64,000 nucleotides of DNA from Sulfurovum sp. (GTDB lineage Bacteria > Campylobacterota > Campylobacteria > Campylobacterales > Sulfurovaceae): contig JAIZOF010000001.1 in NCBI GenBank assembly GCA_020525365.1, positions 953,456 through 1,017,455 of the forward strand, read 5' to 3'. Within the stretch, counting starts at the first letter, position 1. Each line of letters begins with the position of its first letter. The notes below the pieces were generated by a model. That model was not told the DNA's origin. It saw nothing but the letters and a program-made list of their open reading frames with translations, and did not search any database. Positions 19,383-30,533 of this stretch are shown piece by piece. The position numbers and the translations under genes were made by a program.

Positions 19383-20219
19383 TTATAGATGTTTCAGTTC
19401 TTCTAGTCGTTGTACTCTTGATTCTATGCTAGGGTGAGTACTAAAGAGTTCTCTCATGGATAAGTCCTTGCCAGTAAAAGGATTAACGATAAACATATGT
19501 GCTGTCTGTGGGTCAGCTTCAGGTATAGTCATTTCATGTGCATAATTATTGAGTTTAATGAGTGCACTTTGAAGCCATTCGGGGTGTCCTGTTATGCGTG
19601 CGGCACCTTCATCTGCCATATATTCACGGTTACGACTAACAGTCATTTGAATAATGGTTGCTACCAAAGGCATAACAACCATCAGCACAATCATTACAAT
19701 AGGGTTGGGTCTGTCGCGGTCCCCACCACCAAAAAACATACCAAACTGTGCTAACATAGCAACGGCACCAGCAATAGTAGCGGTAACCGTACCAATGAGC
19801 ATATCATAATGCTTAATATGACTAAGTTCATGAGCAATGACCCCCTCGACTTCCTCTTCGGTAAGTAGCTGCAACAGCCCTTCTGTTACAGCTACTGCAG
19901 CATGCTCATAGTTACGACCTGTAGCAAAAGCATTTGGTTGTTGTTCTGGAATGATATAAAGTGTTGGCATTGGCAATCCTGCACGCTGTGTTAACCGTTC
20001 AACAATCCCATATAAACCACCAGCATACGCACGGTCGACAAGGATGGCATTATAGTGACTAAGTACCGCTTGATCACTATGGTAGTAGGCGTAGAAGTTC
20101 ATGCCTGCTGCTATTAAAAATGCAATAACCATTCCACTTTGTCCAGCAATCATTCCACCAAACCAGATGAAGAGCAGAGTCAATCCAGTCATCAGCATGT
20201 AGGTTTTGAGTTGTTCCAT
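19383..20219 (-). CDS. htpX: M48-family membrane zinc metalloprotease HtpX
   Basis: The 278-residue protease of the inner membrane degrades misfolded membrane proteins. Two N-terminal transmembrane helices (about residues 8-45) precede the zinc site HELSH at residues 130-134. Two more hydrophobic segments follow (about 142-165 and 175-195), then [11 protein letters not shown], whose Glu is the third zinc ligand. Length fits. It is divergent from mqo and upstream of the rnr fragment on the same strand. Confidence 0.9.
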   Translation of the reverse strand: MEQLKTYMLMTGLTLLFIWFGGMIAGQSGMVIAFLIAAGMNFYAYYHSDQAVLSHYNAILVDRAYAGGLYGIVERLTQRAGLPMPTLYIIPEQQPNAFATGRNYEHAAVAVTEGLLQLLTEEEVEGVIAHELSHIKHYDMLIGTVTATIAGAVAMLAQFGMFFGGGDRDRPNPIVMIVLMVVMPLVATIIQMTVSRNREYMADEGAARITGHPEWLQSALIKLNNYAHEMTIPEADPQTAHMFIVNPFTGKDLSMRELFSTHPSIESRVQRLEELKHL

Positions 20220-20375
20220 AATTTTCCTAATTTATGCAAATATAACTATTGCTTAATCATAGAAAAAAAGAGTAAATTGAAGGTAAATATAGATTTTCTT
20301 CCAGCAATAAGTGTTTATTTATATAAAAATTATAGTAAAGTTTTTAAAATAAATATTACTCAAAAGCTATCATTA

Positions 20376-21722
20376 ATGAATATAAATAAACTTTTCGACA
20401 CAGCAATTATTGGTGGAGGAGTAGCTGGTTCTTCATTGCTTTTTACACTTGCTAGATATACAGACATAAAAAATATTATTTTATTTGAAAAGTATGATGA
20501 ACTAGCACAGCTAAACTCTAATCCTAAAGCAAACTCCCAGACACTGCATGTAGGAGATATTGAGACAAATTATACGTTTGATAAAGCTATAAAAGTGAAG
20601 AGAGATGCCTCACTCATTTCTAATTATATTCATCATTGTAATGGCGTAGGAGAGCTAGGTTTTGTTAGAGATAAAATGGTTTTAGCCGTAGGTGAAAAAG
20701 AGATAGAGAAATTAAAAGAGCGATATGAAGAGTTTCTGCCTCTTTACCCCTATTTGGAATTATGGGATGAAGCATTTTTGGCTATGCATGAACCTAAATT
20801 ACTTGAAGGGCGCAAAGAGCCCATTATGGCTATAGGTGCTAGAGGTCAAATCACAACGGTAGATTACAAGAAATTAAGTGAAAGTTTTGCCCAACATGCC
20901 TTAGATACAGATAAAAATATTCAGTTACATTATAATGAAGAAGTAACCATGCTTGTAAAAAATAATGATGGTACTTTTAGGATATATACTAAAAATAGTA
21001 ATTTTAAAGCAAAGACAGTTGTAGTAAATGCGGGTGCCTACTCTTTGCTTTTTGCACAAGCTATGGAATATGGAAAAGAGTATGCTATCTTACCCATAGG
21101 AGGGTCTTTCTTTTTTACCAAAGAGAAACTTTTGGATTCAAAAGTGTATACAATGCAAAATCCTAAGCTACCCTTTGCTGCAATTCATGCAGATCCTGAT
21201 TGTACGCAAAAGTGGAATACCCGCTTTGGACCTAATGCGTTTGCATTGCCAAAGCTAGAACGTTATCATAGTTTGCATGTAAAGGATTTGTTGTCTGCTT
21301 TGCATTTGGGTAAGGCAGTGAGTAAAGTCTATATTAATCTTTTTAAAGACAAAACAATACGTAGGTATATATTTAAAAATTTTCTAGAAGAGATCCCAAT
21401 GATGGGAAAAAATATTTTTATAAAAGATGCACGAAAAATCATCCCTTCTCTTCATATAGATGATATAGCATTTGCAGAAGGGTATGGAGGTATGCGACCC
21501 CAAATTATAGATAAAATAAAAAAAGAGCTACTTTTGGGCGAGGCAAAAATAGAAGAGGATGGTATCATTTTTAACATGACTCCAAGTCCAGGAGCGACTA
21601 CCTCTTTGGCTATTGCTTTGAAGGATGCACGAGTAGTATGTAAACACTTGGGAGTTAATTTTGATGAAGAAAAATATAAAAATGAGATAGCAGAACCAGT
21701 AACCCCAAAAGAGACAGTCTGA
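20376..21722 (+). CDS. mqo: FAD-dependent malate:quinone oxidoreductase-like enzyme
   Basis: The 448-residue protein, from ATG 20376, begins with a Rossmann FAD site (DTAIIGGGVAGSSLLFTLARY) and ILFEKYDELAQLNSNPKANSQTLHVGDIETNY, matching the MQO family layout. It ends with a second nucleotide-contact segment (TPSPGATTSLAIALKDAR). MQO oxidises malate to oxaloacetate and reduces menaquinone at the inner membrane, replacing or bypassing NAD-malate dehydrogenase. The frame is open upstream to 20139, but that part overlaps the htpX 5' end and is not family-like. Another FAD-dependent 2-hydroxyacid oxidase is the alternative. Confidence 0.8.
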   Translation: MNINKLFDTAIIGGGVAGSSLLFTLARYTDIKNIILFEKYDELAQLNSNPKANSQTLHVGDIETNYTFDKAIKVKRDASLISNYIHHCNGVGELGFVRDKMVLAVGEKEIEKLKERYEEFLPLYPYLELWDEAFLAMHEPKLLEGRKEPIMAIGARGQITTVDYKKLSESFAQHALDTDKNIQLHYNEEVTMLVKNNDGTFRIYTKNSNFKAKTVVVNAGAYSLLFAQAMEYGKEYAILPIGGSFFFTKEKLLDSKVYTMQNPKLPFAAIHADPDCTQKWNTRFGPNAFALPKLERYHSLHVKDLLSALHLGKAVSKVYINLFKDKTIRRYIFKNFLEEIPMMGKNIFIKDARKIIPSLHIDDIAFAEGYGGMRPQIIDKIKKELLLGEAKIEEDGIIFNMTPSPGATTSLAIALKDARVVCKHLGVNFDEEKYKNEIAEPVTPKETV

Positions 21723-21845
21723 ATGAGAGTTGCAGTATAGTTGATGGGTATCTCTGTTTGGGCTATAGATATCAACTTTAGGCATTACTGAAATATAGGA
21801 GAAAGGGTACTAGACAAAAAGACAAGATAATAAGTATTATTTGGA

Positions 21846-21851
21846 TATAAT
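21846..21851 (+). promoter_or_regulatory. Probable -10 element of ilvC
   Basis: TATAAT lies 33 bp upstream of the ilvC ATG, and AAGGA at about 21873 serves as ribosome site. No leader peptide or attenuator was seen. Confidence 0.45.
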
Positions 21852-21884
21852 CGCGAACTTTATTAAATTACTTAAGGATAATAG

Positions 21885-22910
<1,026 letters not shown>

Positions 22911-22937
22911 CTTCTTTTTGAAGAGGTAAAATAGTCT

Positions 22938-24263
22938 ATGAAAAAGATTTTGACTGGAATTGTAGCCGGCGGAATTTTTTTTCTATTGACACTGCCTTTT
23001 TTTGAAATGCAGCATGCAGTGACTATTGGTGTAATGGCACTGCTTGTGACCATGTGGACCAATGAGGCACTTCCTTTAGGTGTTGTCTCAATGCTTCCTA
23101 TTCTACTTTTTCCCATCTTTGGTATATTAAGTACGGCAGAAGTGACTGCCAACTATTCCAAGTCGATTATTTTTCTATTCCTTGGTGGATTTATGTTGGC
23201 TCTTGCTATCGAGAAGACTGAATTACACCAATACTTTTCTGCTAAATTGTTGAGCTTCTTTCCTCAAACAGCACGGGGGATTATTTATGCACTGGCAATT
23301 ACTTCTGCACTGTTAAGTTCTATCCTCTCCAATACAACTATCACATTGATGCTTATGCCAATAGCACTTTTTTTGACAGAGAACATGAAACTCAAAGTAC
23401 GTTTTCTACTTTCAACTGCTTATGGTGCGAGTATTGGGGGTATTTTAACTCCCATTGGGACAGCACCAAATATGATACTGATGGGATTTCTTGAAGATCA
23501 TGCCTTGCCGGTTATGACCTTTGGTGGATGGATGTTAATGATGCTTCCTGTAGTGGGGTTAATGTTATTGATCATGCCTTACCTACTCTCCATGGGAGTG
23601 AAGTATGAGTGTGTTGCAGATGTGGTACATAAGGTGCCCATATTGACGTCTAGTCAGAAACGACTTTATGGTTTTATTGGACTACTTGCTGGTATACTTG
23701 TTGTCAATACATTCCTTAAGCAGATTTTTGGTTTTTCAATGGATGAGAAGTTGATACTACTTGGGTTTGGACTGTTGATGTTTATGCCTGGTCTTAATTT
23801 TTTGACATGGAAAGATACTCAAAAGATTCCTTATGAGATTATTTTTTTATTTGGAGCAGGGTTTAGCATTGCCACAGCTTTTTCGCAGACTGGACTGGCT
23901 TCTGAGATTGCAAATAGGCTTAATTTTATTACCCATATGCCGTTATGGGGAATGTTTTTTATTGTAGCAATATTTGTGACCTTCTCTACAGAGATGACGA
24001 GCAATACAGCACTTACTTCTATTGCCATTCCTATCTTCTATGAGTTTGCTAGGCAAATGCCACAAAATGAGGGCATTATACTTCTGATGATAGCAACTGT
24101 TGCTGCTTCTTATGCTTTTATGTTGCCTATTGCCACACCACCCAATGCAATTGTGATGAGTTCACGCATTATCTCTATTGGGGAGATGGCAATGATAGGA
24201 TTGAAGTTAAATTTTATCGGTGTAGTCGTATTGAGCTTTGTTGCCTATTTTCTTTGGGGATAA
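22938..24263 (+). CDS. DASS/SLC13-family anion transporter
   Basis: The 441-residue polytopic protein has about 11-12 hydrophobic segments. Signature regions are LSNTTITLMLMPIA (about residue 135), GGILTPIGTAPNMILMG (about residue 165), and the C-terminal EMTSNTALTSIAIPIFYEF, then LPIATPPNAIV, which match the sodium:dicarboxylate/sulfate (DASS) family. It probably imports di- or tricarboxylates or sulfate; substrate cannot be fixed from sequence. It lies 27 bp after ilvC. Confidence 0.85.
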   Translation: MKKILTGIVAGGIFFLLTLPFFEMQHAVTIGVMALLVTMWTNEALPLGVVSMLPILLFPIFGILSTAEVTANYSKSIIFLFLGGFMLALAIEKTELHQYFSAKLLSFFPQTARGIIYALAITSALLSSILSNTTITLMLMPIALFLTENMKLKVRFLLSTAYGASIGGILTPIGTAPNMILMGFLEDHALPVMTFGGWMLMMLPVVGLMLLIMPYLLSMGVKYECVADVVHKVPILTSSQKRLYGFIGLLAGILVVNTFLKQIFGFSMDEKLILLGFGLLMFMPGLNFLTWKDTQKIPYEIIFLFGAGFSIATAFSQTGLASEIANRLNFITHMPLWGMFFIVAIFVTFSTEMTSNTALTSIAIPIFYEFARQMPQNEGIILLMIATVAASYAFMLPIATPPNAIVMSSRIISIGEMAMIGLKLNFIGVVVLSFVAYFLWG

Positions 24264-24344
24264 GTTGTTTAAATTGTGACAATATGACATATTTTCTCTC
24301 TCTGTGGTAATCAAAATGATATGATATGCCAAAAAAGAGAGTAC

Positions 24345-25121
24345 ATGAGCCCTAAAGTTCCCTATCATATCAGTGCATTAAAAGTGATGCGAAAATATCC
24401 CTCTGAACTTTTTTTCCGAGGTAATCTTTCTTTACTTGATCGTCCCATGGTCTCTATTGTTGGGACACGCACACCATCACTCTATACGCAAGAGTTTACC
24501 AGAAGACTATCTGGTGCACTTGCAAAACGTGGCATTTGTGTGGTTAGTGGTGCAGCTATGGGTGTAGATGCGCTAGCACATGAGGCAGCAGGATTGGACA
24601 ATACTATTGCGGTATTGGGGTGTGGTTTAGACATCCGATATCCTGCAATCAATAAAGAACTTATCTCTGGTATCGAAAAAGAGGGATTACTTCTTGGACC
24701 GTTTGTTGATGGATTTCGTGCAACAAACTGGAGTTTTGTAGTACGTAATGAACTGGTTGTTTCGTTGGGAGAACTACTTATTGTAACAGAGGCAGATATA
24801 AGAAGTGGCTCTTTGCGCTCTGTCGAATATGCAGTTGAAATGGGAAAAGAGATTTATGTACTTCCTCACCGCCTAACAGACAGTATGGGAACAAATAAGC
24901 TACTTGCCGAAAAAAAAGCAAAACCAATTTATGATGTAGAGCATTTTGTGTCACGTTTTGGAAAAGCAGTTGAGCAGACTGTAGTAAAGGATGACTTTTT
25001 CTATTTCTGCCAAAGAATGCCATCGCTAGATGAAACAGTAAAAAAATTTGGTGATAGAGTGTATGAGGCAGAACTTGAGGGAACCATTACGATACAACAT
25101 GGTATCGTACGGTTAACTTAA
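24345..25121 (+). CDS. dprA: DNA-processing protein DprA
   Basis: The protein is about 258 residues from ATG 24345, which follows AAGAGAG; an upstream in-frame ATG at 24321 lacks a ribosome site. The Rossmann-like core has VSIVGTRTPSLYTQEFTRRL, CVVSGAAMGVDALAHEAA and AVLGCGLDIRYPAINKEL, the hallmarks of DprA. It loads RecA on incoming single strands in natural transformation. It is convergent with the TlpA-like gene, whose stop lies 2 bp away. Confidence 0.9.
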   Translation: MSPKVPYHISALKVMRKYPSELFFRGNLSLLDRPMVSIVGTRTPSLYTQEFTRRLSGALAKRGICVVSGAAMGVDALAHEAAGLDNTIAVLGCGLDIRYPAINKELISGIEKEGLLLGPFVDGFRATNWSFVVRNELVVSLGELLIVTEADIRSGSLRSVEYAVEMGKEIYVLPHRLTDSMGTNKLLAEKKAKPIYDVEHFVSRFGKAVEQTVVKDDFFYFCQRMPSLDETVKKFGDRVYEAELEGTITIQHGIVRLT

Positions 25122-25123
25122 AT

Positions 25124-25681
25124 CTATTTTTTCTTTATTTTTTCTTTAATTAGACTTTGAATCATATTGTCAAGGGTTTCTTCAGGAAGAAATCCCTCAT
25201 GAATCATTCTTACTTCCCCTTTTGTATCAACCACTACCAAAAAAGGGATAGCACCTCCCCACTGGGATCTAGTTTGAATATAGTGAACAAAAACTCGGTT
25301 CTGTTTTATAGAAAAGACTGAATAGTTAATGCCTGCTCTTTTGATAAATATTTTGAGTTGCTCAAGGCTCATTGGGAATCTTGGATCGTCTCCTTGTACT
25401 TCGATTGCTATAATTTTTAATTTATCTTTATACTTTTTTTTCAAACTAATTAAATGAGGAATGCTTGCTAAGCAAGGGGGACAATGGTTCCCAAAAAACT
25501 CAAGAAAGATAACTTTACCTTCCATACCAGAAATCTTAAGTCCTTCTGGTGTTCCTGTGACCTTGTATGTTTTCCCATTAAGATCTGTAATCTTGATATT
25601 AAGTTCCTTGGTAGTATTTTGAGCGTTAAGATGACCCATAAATCCAAGAGTGAACAGTATTGCAAGAAATAGTTTTTTCAT
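25124..25681 (-). CDS. Exported TlpA/ResA-like thioredoxin
   Basis: The 185-residue protein has a signal peptide (residues 1 to about 20, cleavage after LNA). Its thioredoxin fold has a CPPC active site (Cys67-Cys70 in FFGNHCPPCLASIPHL) and a later IPFLVVVDTKGEV with the cis-proline. Proteins of this type reduce periplasmic disulfides, often for cytochrome c maturation. The CPPC rather than CEPC pattern leaves the partner open. It is transcribed away from nagZ. Confidence 0.85.
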   Translation of the reverse strand: MKKLFLAILFTLGFMGHLNAQNTTKELNIKITDLNGKTYKVTGTPEGLKISGMEGKVIFLEFFGNHCPPCLASIPHLISLKKKYKDKLKIIAIEVQGDDPRFPMSLEQLKIFIKRAGINYSVFSIKQNRVFVHYIQTRSQWGGAIPFLVVVDTKGEVRMIHEGFLPEETLDNMIQSLIKEKIKKK

Positions 25682-25807
25682 CTGTGTGAACCTTCATATA
25701 GTATTGTTATGACACATTATAGACATTATATACTAATGATTATATAATTATTGTGAAATATACGATAAAAAAGTTTTAAGTTTTGTATTTCAAAAGACAC
25801 AAAGAGC

Positions 25808-25889
25808 ACCAAAAGATTCTATCTAAAGGGAGGAAGAAAATATATAATTAAGGAGACCAAATAAAATCTTAGGGGAGGATTCTTTTGGT
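25808..25889. repeat. Imperfect inverted repeat in the 25682-25992 spacer
   Basis: The 311-bp spacer between the divergent TlpA-like gene and nagZ contains no gene I can support. Arms at 25808-25820 and 25876-25889 pair over about 12 of 14 bases (ACCAAAAGATTCT against AGGATTCTTTTGGT). Weaker pairing of flanking AAGAGCA/GCTCTT bases extends the stem. The arms are 55 bases apart, too far for a simple terminator. It may be a structured leader or mobile-element remnant. The rest of the spacer is AT-rich with no clear signal. Confidence 0.4.
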
Positions 25890-25992
25890 TCACTTTTGAT
25901 GCTCTTGCAATGCAAGTATAAATAATAAAGCTTAACCGAATGCTAATAATGAAAAGATACAATAGTAGGTAATTGAGTAGTGAAGGATTGTA

Positions 25993-27081
25993 ATGTTTAA
26001 AAAAGTTTTAGTTGGCTTAAGTATGTGTAGTGTGGTTTTGTTGGCTAATATTTCATTGGAGCATAAGGTTGGGCAGATGCTGATGGTAGGGTTTCATGGA
26101 ATAAGCGCAAAGCCAGAGTCACAGATTTGTAAAGATATTAAGAAATATGATCTTGGAGCAGTTATCTTATTTGACTTTAATCCAGTGGATAAAACAAAGC
26201 CCAAAAATATTGCCAATAAAGCACAAATGACACGTTTAACAAAAGAGCTACAAGCGTGTAGCCCAAAACACAATTTGCTCATTGCTGTTGATCAGGAGGG
26301 TGGGCGGGTACAGCGTCTTAAAAGTCAGTATGGTTTTTATGGAAAATTTCCAAAAGCAGCCAATGTGGTAAAGTTTGGTATGCCAAAGATGAGGCAGACC
26401 TATGAGAAGATGGCAAGAGAGCTTAAAAGTGTAGGCATTAACTATAATCTCGCACCAGTGGTTGATTTAGATATCAACCAGAAAAATCATGTCATTCATG
26501 GACTAGGACGCTCTTTTGGTAAAGATCCTCAAATGGTAACAAAATATGCTTCTCTCTTCATGGATGCAATGCATCACTATGGAGTCCTAACCTCGCTTAA
26601 GCACTTTCCAGGACATGGTTCGTCAGTGGGTGATACACACAAAGGATTTGTTGATGTAACAAACCTTTGGAGATCGATAGAGCTAGAACCCTATAGATTG
26701 CTTAGTCATCAAGCCGATACTGTCATGGTGGCACATGTATTTAATAAGAAACTTGATATAAAATATCCCGCAACACTCTCTCGTAAAACCGTAGAAGGAT
26801 TATTACGAAAAAAGCTTGATTTTAATGGTGTGGTTATTACCGATGATCTTCAAATGGGCGCTATTAGTAAAACGTACGGACTTAAAACAACTTTACAGCT
26901 TGCCATTAATGCAGGAGATGATATGTTACTTTTCGGTAACCAGATTGACCCTAAAAAAGTAGTATCGATCCAAAGGCTTGTCAAATTAGTCATACAACTT
27001 GTCAAAGAGGGAAAGGTAAGTAAAAAACGTATTAATCAGTCATATAGACGCATACGGATACTAAAAAAGAGGATACGGTAG
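25993..27081 (+). CDS. nagZ: Glycoside hydrolase family 3 beta-N-acetylglucosaminidase (NagZ-like), exported
   Basis: The 362-residue protein has an N-terminal signal-like segment (residues 1-18) followed by the GH3 fold: QMLMVGFHG, AVDQEGGRVQRLK near residue 97, and the NagZ signature KHFPGHGSSVGDTHKGF near residue 204, which carries the His-Asp dyad. The nucleophile Asp lies in VVITDDLQMGAI. It removes GlcNAc from muropeptides. An export signal is unusual for the cytosolic enterobacterial enzyme and suggests periplasmic action here. Confidence 0.88.
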   Translation: MFKKVLVGLSMCSVVLLANISLEHKVGQMLMVGFHGISAKPESQICKDIKKYDLGAVILFDFNPVDKTKPKNIANKAQMTRLTKELQACSPKHNLLIAVDQEGGRVQRLKSQYGFYGKFPKAANVVKFGMPKMRQTYEKMARELKSVGINYNLAPVVDLDINQKNHVIHGLGRSFGKDPQMVTKYASLFMDAMHHYGVLTSLKHFPGHGSSVGDTHKGFVDVTNLWRSIELEPYRLLSHQADTVMVAHVFNKKLDIKYPATLSRKTVEGLLRKKLDFNGVVITDDLQMGAISKTYGLKTTLQLAINAGDDMLLFGNQIDPKKVVSIQRLVKLVIQLVKEGKVSKKRINQSYRRIRILKKRIR

Positions 27082-27199
27082 CCCGCCATTACTATAAAGA
27101 TATAATGCATAACTTTTATTTATAGTAACTATTTTAGCAAAATTACTCTATAATGCATTATCTGACTCATTATTTTGTCAATATACTCAAGGAAACACT

Positions 27200-29629
27200 A
27201 TGATACATCAAAATCTTGAAATAAAATTTTCACGCTATGGTCGATGGATTACTTCTATTCCAATTAAAATAGTTTTATTTTCTATTGCAATACTGATACC
27301 CTTTATTGTGCATGTACCAAAAATAAAAATAGATACCTCTACTGAAGGATTTATGCATCCAAATGATCCTGTATTGCAAACCTATAACCATTTTCGTGAA
27401 CAATTTGGGCGCGAAGAGCGTGTTATTGTTGCAATTAAGAGCGACAAGATATTTACACTCCCATTTTTACAGACACTGCGTCAATTACATCAAGCACTTG
27501 CAAGTAGTGTGCCTCACATAGATGATATAACATCGCTTTATAATGTACGCAATACACTTGGAGAAGAAGACAAACTCTATACTGATGATTTGCTTGAACC
27601 TTTTCCAAAAACACAAGCAGATGTAGAGCGTATTAAGCATCGTGCAATGAAATCACATTTTTACAAAGATCTTTTTGTTTCAAGCAATGGAAATATGACA
27701 GCCATTATTTTGGAGAGTGATGCCTATTCTCAAGCAGGTACTTCTTCTGAAAGTATTGATGATGATATTGGTGGTTTCGATGAAGCAACACAAGAATCAG
27801 ATGTTCGATCAGATGATGAATCAGGAAGTGATTCGCAAGGTAGACATTTTTTGACTGATCAAGAAAATAGTGAATTTGTTCAGGCAATTCATTCAATTGT
27901 CAGACAATATCGTGATAAAGGATTAGATATCTATGTTGCGGGAAGTGCATCAGTAGTTGATGCACTTAAAGTGCAGATGCGAAATGATATGCAAAAGTTT
28001 ACACGCACAACTTTTTTGATTATTGTCATATTTTTTCTTGTAATGTTTCGACGTATTAGTGCAACAATCTATCCAGTGATTGTAGTAATTTTGGCATTAC
28101 TGACAACGGTAGGTGCGATGGCTTGGACAGGTGTGGCATTTAAGCTTCCTACTCAAATTGTACCTTCATTATTGCTCGCAGTAAGTGTGGGGGCAACAGT
28201 ACATGTGCTTTCAATCTTTTTTGATAAATTTAATGAAAAAGGAGATAAAGCCGAAGCAATAGAATATACACTCGGACACTCTGGGTTAGCAATAGCTATG
28301 ACATCGATCACAACTGCAATTGGTGTAGGGTCATTTGCAGGTAGTGAAGTGGCACCAATTTCAGACTTAGGTATTTTTGCTGCATTTGGGGTGCTGGTAT
28401 CACTCTTTTTAACACTTACGCTCTTGCCCGCACTTTTAATGATTACACGCTTAAAGCCACGCAAGAAAAGTGAACCAGGTAGGCTAGATCGTATCATGGA
28501 AAAGTTGGCAATACTGCCTATATACTACTATAAGCAAATTTTGATTGTAGGGGGTATATTAGTGATGCTTTCATTGGCAATGGCAACTAAAATTGAACCT
28601 TCACACAATCCACTTTTTTGGTTTCAGCCTGATAATATCAATCGTGTTTCAACTCTTGCGATTGATCGTGAAATGAATGGATCGCTTACTATTGAAGCAG
28701 TGGTCGATACGGGCAAAGAAAATGGCTGGAATGATCCTGTGCGTCTGAAAAAACTTGATACATTGGCTAAAGAGTTTGAACACTATCGTGACCCCTATAC
28801 ACATATTGGTAAGGTTGTTTCACTTCATACAATTGTTAAAGAGACCAACAAAGCTTTGCATGCTAACGATGAACACTTTTATACAATCCCAAATAGTGTT
28901 AACTTGGTGGCCCAAGAGTTACTCCTGTTTGAAAATAGTGGTAGTGATGATTTGGAAGATGTGGTCGATTCGCAATTTTCTAAAGTACGTATCACGGTTA
29001 AGATTCCATGGACCGATTCAGTTAAAGCTGTTGGTGTGCGTAACTACCTTCAAAGACGCTTACAGGAAACTTTTCCAAATGATAAGGTAGAAGTAACAGG
29101 AATGGTTTCATTGCTAATTAACACTTTTTCTCAAGCAGTACATTCAGCAATACAAAGTTATTTTATTGCTTTTACACTTATCTCATTGATGATGATATTG
29201 ATACTTGGCTCAGTACGTTTGGGGCTCTTTAGTATGATTCCTAACCTTGTCCCAATTATTTTGGGACTTTTTATTATGGTTCTTAAGCCCATATCACTAG
29301 ATATGTTTACGCTCTTAATAGGTTCTATTGCTATTGGTTTGGCAGTGGATGATACAATTCACTTTATGCATAATTTCAAACGCTACTATCGTCAAACTGG
29401 CGATAGTGCTGAGGCAATACGTCTTACTTTCTTTACAACAGGTAAAGCACTGGTGATTACTTCTATGGTACTCTCATTGGGGTTTTTCTCTTTCATGATG
29501 GGAACAATGATTTCGGTACAAAACTTTGGTTTACTTACCGGAAGTGTTATTATTTTTGCATTACTTTCAGATCTACTGATTGCTCCTGCAATGATGATTG
29601 TAATAGCTAAAAGAGGGTGGGTAAAATAG
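27200..29629 (+). CDS. RND-superfamily (MMPL/HpnN-like) inner-membrane transporter
   Basis: The 809-residue protein has two repeats of one transmembrane helix, a large periplasmic domain and a five-helix bundle. The second and third helices of each bundle match sterol-sensing/MMPL exporters (LLAVSVGATVHVLSIFFDKF and IGSIAIGLAVDDTIHFMHNFKRYY, each with the charged residues of the proton path). An acidic Ser/Asp/Glu-rich insertion at about residues 178-212 of the first periplasmic domain contains DIGGFDE (189-195), which recurs in the barrel protein of this operon. It probably moves a lipid or hydrophobic substrate outward with the next two gene products. Confidence 0.88.
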   Translation: MIHQNLEIKFSRYGRWITSIPIKIVLFSIAILIPFIVHVPKIKIDTSTEGFMHPNDPVLQTYNHFREQFGREERVIVAIKSDKIFTLPFLQTLRQLHQALASSVPHIDDITSLYNVRNTLGEEDKLYTDDLLEPFPKTQADVERIKHRAMKSHFYKDLFVSSNGNMTAIILESDAYSQAGTSSESIDDDIGGFDEATQESDVRSDDESGSDSQGRHFLTDQENSEFVQAIHSIVRQYRDKGLDIYVAGSASVVDALKVQMRNDMQKFTRTTFLIIVIFFLVMFRRISATIYPVIVVILALLTTVGAMAWTGVAFKLPTQIVPSLLLAVSVGATVHVLSIFFDKFNEKGDKAEAIEYTLGHSGLAIAMTSITTAIGVGSFAGSEVAPISDLGIFAAFGVLVSLFLTLTLLPALLMITRLKPRKKSEPGRLDRIMEKLAILPIYYYKQILIVGGILVMLSLAMATKIEPSHNPLFWFQPDNINRVSTLAIDREMNGSLTIEAVVDTGKENGWNDPVRLKKLDTLAKEFEHYRDPYTHIGKVVSLHTIVKETNKALHANDEHFYTIPNSVNLVAQELLLFENSGSDDLEDVVDSQFSKVRITVKIPWTDSVKAVGVRNYLQRRLQETFPNDKVEVTGMVSLLINTFSQAVHSAIQSYFIAFTLISLMMILILGSVRLGLFSMIPNLVPIILGLFIMVLKPISLDMFTLLIGSIAIGLAVDDTIHFMHNFKRYYRQTGDSAEAIRLTFFTTGKALVITSMVLSLGFFSFMMGTMISVQNFGLLTGSVIIFALLSDLLIAPAMMIVIAKRGWVK

Positions 29630-29717
29630 AAATAAATGTGATTAGAGTGAAAAAAATATTTTAAAATATGAAAAAAATGGTAATCTCATAGTAGTTTACT
29701 ATAATAAAGGAGCATAA

Positions 29718-30518
29718 ATGAAACAACCAATGTGGATAAAGGTAGCGATAGTAGGAATACTGTTTTCCTGTACATACATACATGCAGATGATGCTAGGGC
29801 ACGTATGATTATGAAAAAAGTTGATGCGCGTGATGATGGTCAAACAATTCAAGAGGATATGCAAATGATTCTCATCGATAAAAGTAGTAAAAAGCGTATA
29901 CGTTATCTTAAATCGTATAGCAAAGATTTTGGTAAAGATGAATATCGCATTCTCTTTTTCAAATCTCCTGCTGATGTTAAAAATACTGGTTTTTTAACTT
30001 ATGATTACGATGATTCGAGTAAAGATGATGACCAGTGGCTCTATTTGCCTGCACTTAAAAAAGTTAAACGTATTCCCACTGCAGATAAAAGTGGTAGTTT
30101 TATGGGATCAGACTTTAGCTATTTTGACATGACTGACCGTGACCTGGAAGATTATGATTTTAAATTGCTCAAAGAGACCAAAGTGCGCGGAAAACCTGCT
30201 TGGGTGATTGAGGCATTGCCACGTAATCAAAGAGTGGTTAAAGAATCAGGTTATATGAAAACAATTGGTATTGTACGCAAGGACAATTATGTTGTTGTTC
30301 GTAGTATCAGTTTCCTAAAAAATGGTAAAAAGAAATATATGGATATTGCCAAGCTTCACAAACAAAATGGTGTGTGGGTATCTGACGAGATGACAATGAT
30401 TACCAAAAAAGGAAAACGAATACTTCATAAAACAATATTGAAGTTTAAAAATATTAAAGTGAATAAGCCTTTGCCTGACTCAATCTTTACGACTCGAAGA
30501 TTAGAAAAAGGTATCTAA
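29718..30518 (+). CDS. Periplasmic LolA-like (outer-membrane lipoprotein-sorting-type) protein
   Basis: The 266-residue protein has a signal peptide (cleavage near HAD, residue 24). The mature part resembles the LolA-like family PF17131: ILFFKSPADVKNTGFLTYDYDD, DQWLYLPALKKVKRI, then GSFMGSDFSYFDMTDRDLEDYDFKLL. Members commonly sit beside RND transporters of the MMPL/HpnN type. An unclosed barrel of this fold can carry a lipid across the periplasm, so I infer it shuttles substrate between the RND protein and the outer-membrane barrel. AAGGAG precedes the ATG by 6 bases. Confidence 0.85.
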   Translation: MKQPMWIKVAIVGILFSCTYIHADDARARMIMKKVDARDDGQTIQEDMQMILIDKSSKKRIRYLKSYSKDFGKDEYRILFFKSPADVKNTGFLTYDYDDSSKDDDQWLYLPALKKVKRIPTADKSGSFMGSDFSYFDMTDRDLEDYDFKLLKETKVRGKPAWVIEALPRNQRVVKESGYMKTIGIVRKDNYVVVRSISFLKNGKKKYMDIAKLHKQNGVWVSDEMTMITKKGKRILHKTILKFKNIKVNKPLPDSIFTTRRLEKGI

Positions 30519-30533
30519 AAAAGGAATAATGAA

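Noticed and set aside
20139-20375. 79-codon upstream extension of the mqo frame
   Set aside because: It overlaps the htpX 5' end and the divergent promoter region, is not FAD-oxidoreductase-like, and the family starts at the ATG at 20376.
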